From positions 38,513,790 to 38,577,789 of the forward strand of contig NC_052613.1 of NCBI RefSeq assembly GCF_016545825.1: 64,000 nt of DNA, read 5' to 3'. This DNA is from Eucalyptus grandis. Taxonomy: Eukaryota; Streptophyta; Magnoliopsida; Myrtales; Myrtaceae. Each line of letters starts with the position of its first letter. Positions within the stretch are counted from its first letter, which is position 1. Below the pieces are notes generated by a model. The model did not search any database. It had not been told where the DNA came from and saw only the letters and a list, made by a program, of their open reading frames with translations. Positions 1 to 12,019 of the stretch are shown in pieces. The position numbers and the translations under genes were made by a program.

Positions 1-1036
1 GCAGCTTTCGAAAATCTCAGATAATCACTTGCCATATCCTACAATAATGCTTGCACAAATTTCAAAACTATACAAATAAAAGCTGGATGCTGACCTTTTT
101 CTGCAAAGAACAGAAGCATCCTAATAAACTCTAGAATCCAACATAGGGAGACTAGGAATCTCAAGCCCAAACCCAACCAAATAAGATGGAAGAAGTAATA
201 ATCAGGAAGAACTATCAATATCAAAAGATTGGGTATAAAAAGCCAAATACAATGGCCAATGTCTGGGAAGGAATCTGTTCCTTACTATTCACTATTACGT
301 AACCACGAGCGAGATAAAAAGTTTTAAAAAAAAAAAAAAAACAAAAACAAAAACAAAAACAAAATCAAGCATATTTCTCTACCATAATATGCATTCTCAA
401 GGAAAACCAATTGACTCAGCATTTCAGAAGTCCTATCTTGATAACACCAAAAGAAGCGATGCTTTAGCCAATTTAAGGAAGTACCAAGCAAAGAATAAGA
501 TACCAAATGCTCACAATTTGTGATTTCAAAAGATTTCAGCAAATTGTAATGTCCAAAATAGAAGAGGCAAAGTCAGAGGAGAAAAGGCAAAAGCAAAATG
601 AAAAAAAAATCCCTGTTGACCACATAAGTTCTGTTATGCTACTTTACTAAATGATAGAGAAATTTTCCCAGGTGCTTGATAGTTTACTGTAATCCGAATT
701 ATTGTTTAAAAGTTCAATGATAATTTCACCCTACAATAACATATTAAACAAAATATACGCGTCTATGTCAATCCAATTCCCGAGGAAACTTGAAGACAAA
801 TGTGAACACTATCTCATCTTTCATGGGTGAAAAAGCTTCTTTAATCCAAATTGAGACATTTCTTTTGCTGTTAGATATTCTGCTAACTTTCAAAGAATTG
901 AATGTCTAATGCATCTTGACCTCATCTCTGAATAGCTTAAATCAACTATGCAAGGTAAGTGCAACAGCAAATACAAGCTCTAGACACAAAGGATTGAAAA
1001 GAATGCAGATGACAGGCATCACCAATAATCCCTTAC
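1..1036 (-). other. Intron of the PWI-domain gene
   Basis: Downstream of the GTAAGG donor that ends at 1036, I see no further RS-type or other coding exon on the minus strand down to position 1. The DNA is AT-rich with a poly-A/CAAAAA tract near 325-362. The rest of the splicing-factor gene, with its RS/P-rich tail, should lie beyond the left edge. Confidence 0.5.
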
Positions 1037-2500
1037 TCATGGCTTCTTCTTGAAGCACCCCTCCTTCCATTATCATTTTTACCATCCCGACGGGCATTTG
1101 AGGCCCTTGAAGACATGAAGTCCTTCTCCAGGTCATCATTTGAAGCCTTCATCTCTACCACACCGTCCTACAGTAGTTTGAGGTAAAGGACATGAACCCA
1201 AATAATTGCAGAAGCTAGCTGAACGCATAGAAACACAAACATAAGTTAAAAGTGTAAAGCAGCCTCAGTCAATGTAACTCCAGCCTGAATAAAATAGTAT
1301 TACCATCCTCTCTGATTTCTCCTGTTCAAATTCTCTACTTTCCTTGTCTCTTTTCTTCCGAATTTCATCAGCAACGAGGTCGGCTTCAACCTGAATGATC
1401 ATGACCAAGAAAAAATCGCTGAGAACATACAATCAGCTATTTCAGTCACAAGCTCATTGCAGAATTATAGAGGTAAGACCTTCTTCTTCCGAGTTTCTTC
1501 CTCTTTGGCATCTAAGAACTGCTGAGGCACACCGCTTGCATTTTTCTGCGCACTGATAAGAAGAGTCCAGAGTTCTTTCATAAACTTGCCAGTGTTTTTC
1601 TCCATAAATCCTGTGAGTTGTATCTGAACCTCCTTTCCATTAACCTCCTGCACCAGAAACAAAAAGCAAAAGGGCTCGACTTCCATAGTTGATTTGCAAG
1701 GAGTTCACACACCAAAAACAGCTGCAGCAGGCAATTCAGCCTCAACAACAACCAAGCAGTCTACAAGGCACCCCTCGAAACATCCTCAATTGACTCGAAC
1801 CAAAGAGAGGGACAAATCACTAGAGAACACGAAATAAAGCACTAAAACTGAGAACTCACGAGAACCTAGAAAGACAGCAGAATACCTTCCCATCCAGGAG
1901 TCCATATATGAAATTGATGAGGACCTCGTCTTCAAACCCTAGAAGCCCAGTCACCCTGGTGGCAATCCAAGGTTTCATGACATCCATCTTCACTTTCGTC
2001 ATGTCCACCTGAAACACAAAAATTTCGAACGGTCAAGACATCTCCGAGACACGCCGACCGATGAGCTTCTCCCGAGTGCAAATGTACACATCCGAACGCG
2101 TGCACTCAGATCGCGTCGGCGCTTTCCTACGCTTATCACACCCTCAATCAGCAGTTCTTACAGGCATTCGAGCATCGCATCGAACCTACGGGACGGGGAA
2201 AACGCAAAAATAAAGAAAAAGAATCTCGACCAGCTCCGAGCGGAGCCGAGCGGAGCGGAATCTCACCAGGAACTCCAGCTCCGGAGCGAACTTCTGCGTC
2301 TTGAGGAGCTTCGCCTGCTTGTTCGAGAACCGCGTGTCCTGATCCGCGGAAGTACCCTGAAACAACACGCGATTACGCAAGGCCGTTCAGAACCGACGGG
2401 TACACACGAGAGGGAAGCGCGAGCGAGACGGAAATACAGCGGAGCGAGACGGATCCGACGGATTCGAGCAGGAGCTTACTCGGAAAAACCCTCCCGACAT
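1037..2500 (-). CDS. SRRM1-like PWI-domain splicing factor, first six exons
   Basis: Plant homologue of serine/arginine repetitive matrix protein 1 (SRm160), a nuclear pre-mRNA splicing coactivator. Exons on the minus strand: 2480-2500, 2267-2356, 1886-2008, 1480-1647, 1304-1390 and 1037-1167. They join in phase to about 206 residues from the ATG at 2500. The protein starts MSGGFFRGTSADQDTRFSNK. The PWI domain covers about residues 27-125, with the hallmark MKPWIATRV and the conserved FEDEVLINFIYGLLDGKEV. A charged lysine/glutamate helix follows, then the start of an RS-like tail (GRRGASRRSHE). All junctions are GT-AG, although exon 4 uses an unusual GTCTTA donor. The C-terminal part is off the left edge. 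Unlike the genes at 33-47 kb, this one shows no frameshift. Family assignment is confident; function is inferred from the family. Confidence 0.9.
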
Positions 2501-2908
2501 TGCTTTAGGGTTTCGGGGGCGGAGCGGGGCGGAGAGGGGCGGCGGAGGGGCGGCGGAGGGGCGGGATTTTCTCCCTAGGACGAGGCGGAAGATGGGTGGG
2601 GCTAGAGAGAATCGCCGTCGCTGCTGGGGGCGCGCGAGATGGAAGGATGGATGGAAGGATGGATTGGATTGGATTGGATAGAGAGGGAGTAGTGGGGAAA
2701 AGGCCGGGGGCGTGCCGGGGCGGGGGTCGGTGTGGTGGCGGTGATGCCCTCCCGTATTTTTGGATCGGATCCAAGACCCCCTCGTTTCGGCCCAAATCGA
2801 GAAAAAGGACCCGGTGGAGCCCCTAATACTCCGTGCGCACTTGAATTTGGTGGGGGAATTAAGTTGAGGAAGAAGGAGATGGCAAAAATAATAGACCTCT
2901 GTGTCAGC
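2501..2908 (-). promoter_or_regulatory. 5' UTR and promoter region of the PWI gene
   Basis: GC-rich stretch upstream of the ATG at 2500. It contains purine-rich GGCGGAGGGG repeats (2520-2570) and a GGAT/GGATTG microsatellite (about 2640-2675). No clear TATA box is seen, which fits a housekeeping gene. Small ORFs here on both strands look like by-products of GC richness. Confidence 0.4.
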
Positions 2909-3366
2909 GAATTCCGCCATTAGACTGATCTTAAGGATGACCGGCGACACCATGTGAAAAGTATGTGGACGATTTCGAATCGAAAGAGATAAGGGAATGG
3001 TTATGGTTTTTGGGTTAAAGTGTAAAGGCTAGTGGTGAAATCAATGTTAAAGCAAATAATACGAATTCCGTCATTAAACCGATCTTAAGGATGATCGGTC
3101 GCACCGTTCAAAAGTAGATGGATGAGATATTGAATCGAAAGGGGGTAAGAGGACGGTTATGATTTTTAGGTAAAAGTGTAAAGATTATTGATGACATCAA
3201 TCCTAAAGTAGACATTATGAATTCTGTCATTAGATCAATCTAAGGATGATCGGTAGCACTGTTCAAAAAGTAGATAGACGGTTTTGAACCAAAAGAGGTA
3301 AGAGGGACGGTTATAATTTTTGGATAAAAGTGTAAAGACTGCCGGCAACATCAACCCTAAAGCATA
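2909..3366. repeat. Tandem repeat, three diverged units of about 155 bp
   Basis: Units begin at about 2909, 3063 and 3219. Each starts with GAATTC(C/T)G(C/T)CATTAGA-like sequence, then a 'CTTAAGGATGATCGG'-type block, then 'GTAAGAGGACGGTTAT' and 'AAAGTGTAAAG'. The third unit runs into the large segmental duplication. A fourth copy starts copy B at about 8069, and a diverged one lies at about 23390. Non-coding. Confidence 0.8.
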
Positions 3367-5131
3367 TGGTAGGACGATATAGTAATAAATTACATGTTTA
3401 AGAAGCATGTGCTTCACTTATGTTCTCCTTCGACCACTCAAAATGCTTTTCATGCCCAAAGTAAAGACAATATTCATTTTTCGTTAATTCATAGTTGGAA
3501 TACTTTTGAATCACAAAAATCGGCTATACATGATTTAAAAGGGACAACGGCATAAACTGCGCATCACTTAATTACCCGACGATGAGAGAATCATTAAAGC
3601 CAAAGTTGAACATATTTGGTATGTTTGTTATCACCCAAAAAAAAAAAAATTGCATGAGAAAATAAATCTAATGTCGAAGAAGCTCGAAATAAATTGTGCT
3701 ATGCACTATGTCTTAACACAAGGGAAATTTGTGTTTCAAAAAAAATGATTTGGAAAGTGATTTTCTAAAAAGAGAAATGATTGCAAATATCGTCATTTTT
3801 TCAAAATTCTGTTTGTTTCATGAAAAATGAATGATTTAAAAAATATTTTTCAAAAATAATCACTTGTATTGTATAGAAATGAAAGAACAATAAAAATTTC
3901 CTCATTTACAAAAATCCTCAAACATAAATAGTGGTTGATAATTAAAAAATTTTATTGATTATTATTTCTAGCAATACTGAAAAATATTTTTCAAATCATT
4001 TATTTTTCACAGACCAAATAAATCTGAAGATTGCTCTTATATTTCCTTATAAATATGAATAAAATGAAACATAACGGAGTCTAGTCACGAAATTAGGTTT
4101 TCTTTGCATCGTTTCCAATCAACATGTATCCCACGCATTTGAGGAATTTAAACTTTTTTCTCTTCTTTTCTTTTCCAGTTATTTCCTCCCTCGCTTAAAT
4201 TAGCAAATAAAGATTGGCAATTTTCTCGTGGACATCTACCTTTCTAAGAAGGAGAAAGATTAAAAAAAAAAAAAAAATTAATGATGCACGTATGAGTTGT
4301 ATTAGAGAAATTCCATATTGGAGAATTAGTATGGTGTAAAGTAATTAATATATCATAATTGACGCATAACTCATTGACTTAAACTTTTAAGTAAATATGA
4401 GTCAAGGTGGATAAGTTAAGATGCATTTGATTTAGCATTTCTAATGGGCTTTCAGCCTTTAAAGCCCCTAGGAAAATGCTAGACTATTTGACAATCATTT
4501 TAAACGAGCTTTCGGCCAAATGCTGGTCTTGAAAAAGCTAAAAACCCAATACTAGTTCCTACTAGTATTGGACTTTAACATTTAGCCAAATACTAAAACT
4601 ATTTTTCCTTCCAAAACTATCTTCACAAATTCTTCAAATTTTCAATTTGTCCTTGGTTAAATTTTATTTTTTATTATTTATTTTTATTTTTAAAAAGAGA
4701 CAACCCTTGTAAGGGTTTGGTTCATGTTTCAAAAAAATAAAAAATAAATATATAAAAATATACCCAAAACTCATTGCAAAAGTTTTTTTTTTTTTTACCA
4801 AACACATTCAACTCAAAGTTCACTTGTAAAGAGGTTTTACCAAACATAAATTTGCATTTTCCCAAATAAAATTTGACTTTTTGCATTTGCATTATAATGC
4901 AGAGTTTAACCAAATGCACTCTTAATATGTTTCATTGGTGATCTCCCTGGACAAAAGGTTTTGGGCTGTTGCTATTCGCTCCTACCAAATTGGTATCATA
5001 GTCGATGGTCTGCTTTGATGTTTGGGTGTTTGGTGGATGAAATTGGGTGTAAGGGCGATGGGCATTGTGGTGTAACAATGCAAGCCTGGTGGCAAGACTT
5101 CCCATCTTGATATAAAAAGACCTGAATTAAG

Positions 5132-6011
5132 GGGATAAGTACACTAATGGTGCCAAAAGTTGTGTACGGCGCTCACTTTGGTACCAAAAGTTTCCCGTCG
5201 GATCACTTAAGTGCCAAAAAATTTGAAAAAATCTCACTTTGGTGCCAACTCGACAAAATTGGCCGGAAATCCGACGTGGCCTTTTTTATTAATTTTGACG
5301 CCGACGTGGCTCGTCGGAGAGCCGAGTCGGCATCCAAACACCAAAACGACGCCGTTTGGTGTCTCCCCCAATTCAAAACCCTAATCTCCGGCCGTCGCCG
5401 TCCTCGACGGTCCTTGCGCTCGCGGCCACGGCTTCGACCCCGACCTCGACCCCAACCGCGACGATGGCCACTCAACGGCAGGCGGCTCCGACCTCGACCC
5501 CGACCCCGACCCCAACGATGGCCACTCGATGGCCGTAGCTCCGACCTCGACCTCGACCCCGACCGCGACGATGGCCACTCGATGGCCGCTGCTCAAACCC
5601 CGACCCCGACCCCGACGATGGCCACTCGACGGCCGTAGCCGACCCCGACCTCGACCCCGACCTCGATGATGGCCACTCGGCGGCAGCAGCTCAACCCCGA
5701 CGACGGCCACGGCTTCGACCTCGCCGAAACCCTAATTTCTTCCCCATGTGAGCTAAACGGCGTCGTTTCCATGAAGCCATCCACGTAGGACGGCAAAACG
5801 ACGTCGTTTTCTTAAGGAGGATCGAAAACGACGTCATTTAAAGGCTTATCAATTTTTTTTTTTTAAAAAAAATCATTTTGGCCGGAATCTTTCGCCGGTG
5901 GCACCAAAGTAAGCGTTTTCCTCCGATTTGGCACTTAAATGATCCGACGAAACTTTTGGCACCAAAGTGAGCGCCGTACACAACTTTTGGCACCATTAGT
6001 GTACTTATCCC
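5132..6011. mobile_element. Non-autonomous Mutator-type element with long TIRs
   Basis: 880 bp with inverted ends. The left end reads GGGATAAGTACACTAATGG and the right end is its reverse complement, with similarity continuing for about 100 bp (the GCCAAAAGTTGTGTACGGCG and CACTTTGGTACCAAAAG blocks). It is flanked by a perfect 9-bp direct repeat, TGAATTAAG (5123-5131 and 6012-6020), the size made by Mutator-type transposases. The middle is a CCCCGACC/CGATGGCCACTCG minisatellite that opens spurious Arg/Pro-rich frames on both strands. Several ACGACGTCGT-like palindromes follow (about 5345, 5757, 5795, 5825). No transposase is present. Confidence 0.85.
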
Positions 6012-6920
6012 TGAATTAAGGGCAATATATTTTAGTTGGCATATAACTCATTGGCTTAAGTTTTTAAGTGAAGGTGAGTCCAACTTGATGAGTTAATAGG
6101 CTTTGATTTAGGGTCCCTCTTCGTGATCTCCTAGGCAAAAGGTATCGAGTTTCTACCATTCGTTCTCAACAAAAAGAAAATAAGAAAAAAAAAATTGTAT
6201 CTTCAAACCTCAAGGTGAAACGAGGAAAGACAAAGTGTTGTGGTGAGAATTTATCTGTCACCATAAAAATCTATGGACTACAGGAATATTTGATAACCAC
6301 CGTGTTTTTCTATTTTCCTGTTCTTTTGTTCTCTGAAATAGAAAAAAATAGAAATTAGTTTGGTAACGTCAGCTAATATTATTCATCGGTATAGAAAAGT
6401 GGTCAAGAAATAAGTTTAGAATAGAACCAAAAAGTAAAAAAAACTACTTCTTTGTTCCCAACAACATAAATGAAAAAAAAACTATTTTTGAACGTAGATT
6501 ATTCTCATAAACAAAAATATTACTAAAAGCACCCCAAGATGATACCACTTGACCTTCCACGTTACGGCATACTAACTTTTTCTCCCACATCCCACTCTAC
6601 TTCAAAACTTCATACCATAAAAAATAGAACATATGCTTCCATCTTAGGGAAAAAAAAATTCTTATAAGCAGTTTTTATCCACTATTAATTTGGAGATTAT
6701 AGTTATCCCCTCTCTTAAGTCATCAACGTATAAGGGCGCTTATGTAAATGTATCACTCGAAAAATAAAGTTTTCCAAAGGGGTGAATTGAATTTTTGTTT
6801 TAAAAAATGGGTCTTTATTATTCTAGGACAGAACTTCTAGAACAAAATTGATTTCTGGCTAAAATTGGTTTCTCAATCTCTATTTTAGAAATTGAGAAGT
6901 TAAAAATTTTAGTTTCTGAT

Positions 6921-7110
6921 TTTTTTTTTTTTGATGACCTAAGAAAGCCCCGTACACCGACAGCACGGCGGAGTAAATGCTGGGAGGCACGTGAGTCACC
7001 ACCACCCTCGTGCCTCGGGTAAGTCACTCTTGCAACGCCCGGGAATCGAACTCCTCCCTTTGCGTTAGAGGGAGAAGCTCGCCGCCAGCAGCGCCACCCA
7101 GGCGGGTGGT
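6921..7110 (-). mobile_element. tRNA-derived SINE
   Basis: On the minus strand this 190-bp unit has an A-box-like GGGTGGCGCTGCTGG and a B box GAGTTCGATTCCC, and ends in poly-A (poly-T 6921-6932 on the plus strand). It is flanked by a 9-bp direct repeat GTTTCTGAT (6912-6920 and 7111-7119). Together these are the diagnostic structure of a Pol III SINE insertion. It lies in a MITE-like block of copy A and is absent from copy B. Confidence 0.85.
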
Positions 7111-7260
7111 GTTTCTGATTTCTTCTTCAAATCTATTTTTGGAATAGAAATCTGTTCCAGAAATAGAAAAATCAAATTGCGTTACCAAACGAATTTTTGT
7201 TCCAAACTTGTTTCGGGGAACAAAAAAACATAGAAATAGAAAAGTAGAAATTTTATCATG

Positions 7261-7450
7261 GACGAACTACCGCATTGGTGGCCGCGATGGTTTGGGCTCT
7301 CTCCACGAAAGGAAGGAATTTGAATCCCCTCACGGTCGCTTGGGGTCTTAAGTGGGACGTCGGGGTTGGTGGGTCCTCCCATTTACGAGTCCCCCCAGAT
7401 TTACTCGCTGGCTGCCGGCTGTACGGAGTTGTCACTAAAAAAAAAAAATA
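7261..7450 (+). mobile_element. tRNA-derived SINE, second copy
   Basis: 190 bp in the opposite orientation to its neighbour. A-box-like TTGGTGGCCGCGATGG, B-box-like GAATTTGAATCCCC, then a 3' body with GCTGTACGG and a terminal A-run (7436-7448). It is flanked by a 9-bp direct repeat TTTATCATG (7252-7260 and 7451-7459). Length, tail (GCCGGCTGTACGG versus GTCGGTGTACGG) and layout match the 6921-7110 element, so they are probably diverged members of one family. Confidence 0.8.
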
Positions 7451-8068
7451 TTTATCATGCACGTCCTAAATGGCTCAGAATTAAAGGAATGTAAAGTATG
7501 AATATTGGAATTTCAAGTGTGGGAATGGAGGAAGTAAAGTAGGAAATTTGCAACGAAGTAGCGTTTTGTCATTGATTAGGCGAAAGCTTACGAAGAGCAC
7601 GGTTATAACTCTCCAATTACAGTTATTGACAAGCTCCCCCGGATTCGGGGCTTGACTCCTCATTTTGCTACTGCTAAAATAACAACAAATTCCTCCTAAG
7701 CATGACGTTAAAATGCTTCGAGGCCTCGTGCTGACCCCAGCATCCCACGAACATAAAACAACCGAGGTAGAGCTTGAGATAGGGCTTGAAAAAGATATCG
7801 TCTCAGTGAGAGAAGCAAGGCATATGGGTACTGTACGCCAAAATAAGGAATGTCATCTAGCAGTCCAACTCATTAAAGGACATATACAAACATCCCCTAT
7901 TGATTGGCAACAATCCCTGTTTTGGTGAGGTTACTTGTAACCGGACACGGAGGATCTGAGGCAGGCCCCTCATTTTTGCTACCACTAAGAACAACAACAG
8001 ATGAACACACCAAACAATCAAAACTTCAAGAACGTGCATTCTTATTTGAAGAAGGGGACTCTCTCTAG

Positions 8069-9591
8069 TATGTGCCATTAGACCAATCTAAGGATGATTA
8101 GTAGCACATTCAAAAAGTAGATGGACGGTTTTGAACCGAAAGAGGTAAGAGGATGGTTATGATTTTTGGGTAAAAGTGTAAAGACTGCCGGCAACATCAA
8201 CCCTAAAGCTGATAGTAGGACGATATAGTAATAAACTACATGTTTAAGAAGCATGTGCTTTGCTTATGTTCTCCTTCGATTGCTCAAAATGCTTTTCATG
8301 CCCAAAGTAAATACGATATTCATTTTTGGTTAATTCATAGTTGGAATAATTTTGAATCACAGAAATCGGATATACATGATTAAAAAAGGGACAACGGCAT
8401 AAACTACGCATCACTTAATTAAACTACCCGACGATGAGAGAATCATTAAAGCCGAAGTTGAACATATTTGGTAAGTTTGTTATCACCCAAACAAAAAAAA
8501 AAAATTGCATGAGAAAATAAATCTAATGTCAAATAAGCTCAAAATAAATTGTGCTATGCACTATGTTTTAACACAAGGGAAATTTATGTTTTGTAAAAAA
8601 TAAATAATTTGAAAAGTGTTTTTCTAAAAAAGAGAAATGATTGCAAATATCGTCATTTTTTTCAAAGTTCCATTTGTTTTATGAAAAATGAATGATTTAA
8701 AAATATTTTTCAAAAATAATCGCTTGTATTATATAGAAATGAAAGAACAATAAAAATTTTACTCGTTTATGAAAATCCTCAAACATAAATAGTGGTTGAT
8801 AATTAAAAAAATTTATTTATTATTATTTCCAGCAATATAAGAAAAATATTTTTCAAATTATTTATTTTTTGGGAACCAAATACAGCTAAAGATTGCTCTT
8901 ATATTTCCTTATAAATGTGAATAAAATGAAACATAATGGAGTCTATTCATGAAATTAGGTTCTCTTCGCATCGTTTCCAATCAAAATGCATCCAAAACAT
9001 TTGAGGAATTTAAACTTTTTTTCTCTTCTTTTCTTTTCCAATGATTTCCTCCCTCGTTTAAATTCCCATATAAAGAGTGGCAATTGTCTCGTGGACAACT
9101 ACCTTTCTAAGAAGGAGAAATTTATAAATAAATAAAAAAATTTGTATGATGCACGTATGAATTGTATTAGAGAAATTCCATATTGGAGAATTAGTGTGAT
9201 GTAAAGTAATTAATATATCATAGTTGACTCAAAACTCACTAACTTAAACTTTTAAGTAAATATGAGTCCAACTGGATAAGTTAAGATGCATTTGATTTAG
9301 CATTTCTAATGGGCTTTCAACCTCTAAAGCCCTCGGGGAAATGCTAGACTATTTGACAATCATTAAAATGAGCTTTTTGCCAAATGCTAACCTTGAAAAA
9401 AGCTTAAAAAAAACCCAATGCTAATAGGAACTAGCATTGGACTTTCAGCATTTGCCCAAATACTGAAACTAATTTTTTTTTCTTCCAAAACTATCTTCAC
9501 AAATTCTTCAAATTTTCAATTTTGTCCTTGGTTAAATTTTATTTATTAAAAAAAAAAAAAGACAACCCTAGTAAGGGTTTGGTTCATTTTC

Positions 9592-9628
<37 letters not shown>

Positions 9629-11372
9629 CCTAAAAGCCCATTGCAAAAGTTTTTTTTTTTTTTTACCAAACATACATTCAAGTCAAAGTCCAATTGTAAA
9701 AAGTTTTACTAAATACTTTGCATTATACTGCAAAGTTAAACCAAATGCACTCTTAATAGGTTTCAAATTAGGCTCTCTCTTGGTGATCTCCTTGGGCGAA
9801 AGGTTTCGAGCTGTTGTTATTCGCTCCTACCAAATTGGTAGCGGAGTCGATAGTCTGCTCTGATGTTTGGGTGTTTGGTGGATGAAATTGGGCGTAAGGG
9901 CGATGGGCATTGTGGTGTAACAATGCAAGCCTGATGGCAAGACTTCATATCTTGATATAAAAAGAAACCTAAATTAAGAGCAATATATTCTAGTTAACAT
10001 ATAACTCATTGGCTTAAGTTTTTAAGTGAAGGTGAGTCCAACTGAATGAGTTAATAGGGTCCGATTTATGGTCCCTCTTCTTGATCTCTGGGCAAAGGTA
10101 TCGAGTTTCTACTATTTGCCTCAACAAAAGAAAATAGGAAAAAAAAATTATCTTTAGACCTCAAGGTGAAGCAAGGAAAAACAAAGTGTTGTGACAATTG
10201 ATCTGTCACAATAAAAATTCGTGGACTAAGGGAATATTTGATAACCACCTTGTTTTTCTATTTTTCTGTTCTTTTGTTCTCTAGAACAGAAAAAAATAGA
10301 ATTTCGTTTGGTAACGCGCCTAATATTATTCATCGGTATAGAAAAGTGGTCAAGAAATAAGTTTAGAATAGAATCAAAAAGTAAAAAAATCTACTTCTTT
10401 GTTCCCAATAATGGAAATGGAAAAAACTGTTTTTGAACATAGATTATTCTCGGAAACAAAAAATTACTAAAAGCGCCCCAAGATGATACCACTTGACCTT
10501 CCACATTACGGCATACTAACTTTTTCTCCCACATCCCGCTCTACTTCAAAACTTCATACCTTCGTATAAAAAAAAAAAAAAAAATAGAACATAAGCGGTT
10601 TTTATCCACTATTAATTTGGAGATTATAGTTATCCCCTCTCTTAAGTCATCAACGTATAAGGGCACTTATGTAAATGTATCACTCGAAAAATAAAGCTTT
10701 CCAAAGGGGTGAATTGAACTTTTGTTTAAAAAAAGGGGTTCTTTATCATTCTAGGACAAAAGAATAAATGGCTCAGAATTGAAGGAATGTAAAGTATAAA
10801 TATTGGAATTTCAAGTGTGGGAATGGAGGAAGTAAAGTAGGAAATTTGCAAACGAAGTAGCGTTTTGTCATTGATTGGGCGAAAGCTTACGAAGAGCACG
10901 ATTATAACTCTCCAATTACGTTATTGACAAGCTCCCCTGTGATTACGGGGCTTGACTCCTCATTTTTGCTACCGCTAAAATAACAACAAATTCCTCCTAA
11001 GCATGACGTTAAAGTGCTTCGTCGAGGCCTCATGCTGACCTCGGCATCCTTCGAACGTAAAACAACCGTGAGGTAGAGCTCGAGATAGGGCTTGAAAAGG
11101 ATATCGTCTCACCGAGAGAAGCGGGGCATATGGGCGATACGCCAAAATAGAGAATGTCGTCTAGCAGTCCAACTCATTAAAGGACAGGACACGACATCCC
11201 CTATTGGTTAGCAACAATCCCTGTTTTGGTGAGGTTACTTGTAACCGGACACCGAGGATCTGAGGCAGGCCCCTCATTTTTGCTACCACTAAGAACAACA
11301 ACAGATGAACACCAAACAATCAAAACTTCAAGAACGTGCATTCTTATTTGAAGAAGGGAACTCTCTCTAGAG
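8069..11372. repeat. Segmental direct duplication, copy B
   Basis: Second copy of the 3225-8068 segment, directly abutting it and running into the 3' end of the activase pseudogene. It keeps an unoccupied site for the Mutator-type element (9971-9979) and lacks the 6838-7465 block. It includes an (AT)n run at 9607-9628. No gene is supported inside it. Confidence 0.85.
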
Positions 11373-11634
11373 CATCCTTGTGTTGGCATCGCCGAGAGCG
11401 CCCTCGCTCAAGTATTTGTCAGCTAGCTATACTGGACTCTCTTCGCATTCTCTGGTTCCTGCACAAGCATGTTCCGCGCTCGAGGAGCATCTAGAGGGTC
11501 ATCTTGGGCAGCTCGCGTGTAGGGGCCCCTCCTTTGAGTTCACGAGCTTCTCGATGTTTTCGACTCCGACACCGCAGATCAGCTTTTCCTTACTTCGTCA
11601 TCCAAGACATGAGCATGAAGGGCATCAAAAAAGT
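11373..11634 (-). pseudogene. Rubisco activase pseudogene, last exon
   Basis: Reads on the minus strand as the C-terminal exon of Rubisco activase, following the layout of the gene at 40178-40463, but with many substitutions and indels that break the frame. Acceptor GCTTGCAG at about 11635-11642. The sequence downstream (to about 11260) still aligns with the 3' UTR of the other copy (the TTTTGATTGTTTGG and CTAGTGGTAGCAAAA-type blocks). Part of the pseudogene spanning 11373-21169. Confidence 0.8.
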
Positions 11635-11846
11635 CTGCAAGCAAGCTCGTGAATGATGGCATCCCCCTCAAAATGGTTTGATAGAATTACTGAAAACTTT
11701 CTTTCACTCAAGACATGCATCGGTTTCTCAAGTCGGTTTTTGAATTTCCGCATTCTCAAAAGAGAATTTTTCCCTAATCACCGTGTTAATTTCAATTATT
11801 ACAAGAGAAAACGATTCCCATCGGAAACTCCTATGTTTATACTTAC

Positions 11847-12014
11847 GAATAGATTGGTTGGGGAAGTTGTTGACGAGTTTGACAATGTCTTGGTCGGGAA
11901 CATTGTAGGCCCTAAAGATACCTTCGCAAGCACCAATGCGGTCTTCGTTAGTTGGTGCCCAAAGGGAAGTTCTCCATACGACCGTCACAGATAAGAGGGT
12001 CATAGGCATACGAT
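11847..12014 (-). pseudogene. Rubisco activase pseudogene, exon 5 (3' half)
   Basis: Minus-strand continuation of the activase ATPase core. Recognisable pieces are APTNEDRIGACEGIFRAYN and DIVKLVNNFPNQSI, ended by a GTAAGTATA donor at 11846. The 5' half of the exon lies 8.25 kb away at 20271-20564 because a copia retrotransposon inserted here; the break lies in the segment after VTGDNDVST. Confidence 0.85.
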
Positions 12015-12019
12015 GTGGA

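Larger units (their letters stand above)
6838..7465. mobile_element. MITE-like block hosting both SINEs
   Basis: Once the two SINEs are removed, what remains is rich in TCTATTTC/GAAATAGA inverted pieces and 'GTTACCAAACGAA'. It ends in GCACGTCC and is absent from copy B. It resembles the GTTTGGTAA/TCTGTTCC-type sequences at 28951 and 33000. Clean terminal repeats and a target duplication could not be fixed, so it may be an insertion in A or a deletion in B. Confidence 0.4.
3225..8068. repeat. Segmental direct duplication, copy A
   Basis: This segment aligns collinearly with 8069-11372. Shared landmarks include the 'CATGTTTAAGAAGCATGTGC' motif (3390 and 8240), the 'GGAGAATTAGT' block (4320 and 9185), the 'TTGGTGATCTCC' block (4937 and 9780) and the 3' end with the activase-UTR-like 'CAAGAACGTGCATTC' (8027 and 11329). 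Copy A is about 1.5 kb longer, explained by the 880-bp element at 5132-6011 and by 6838-7465. No real gene is seen; the ORFs are short and unlike known proteins. Confidence 0.85.

Noticed and set aside
5147..5710. Arg/Pro-rich open frames on both strands
   Set aside because: They arise from the CCCCGACC minisatellite inside the 880-bp element; every frame is open because of the repeat.
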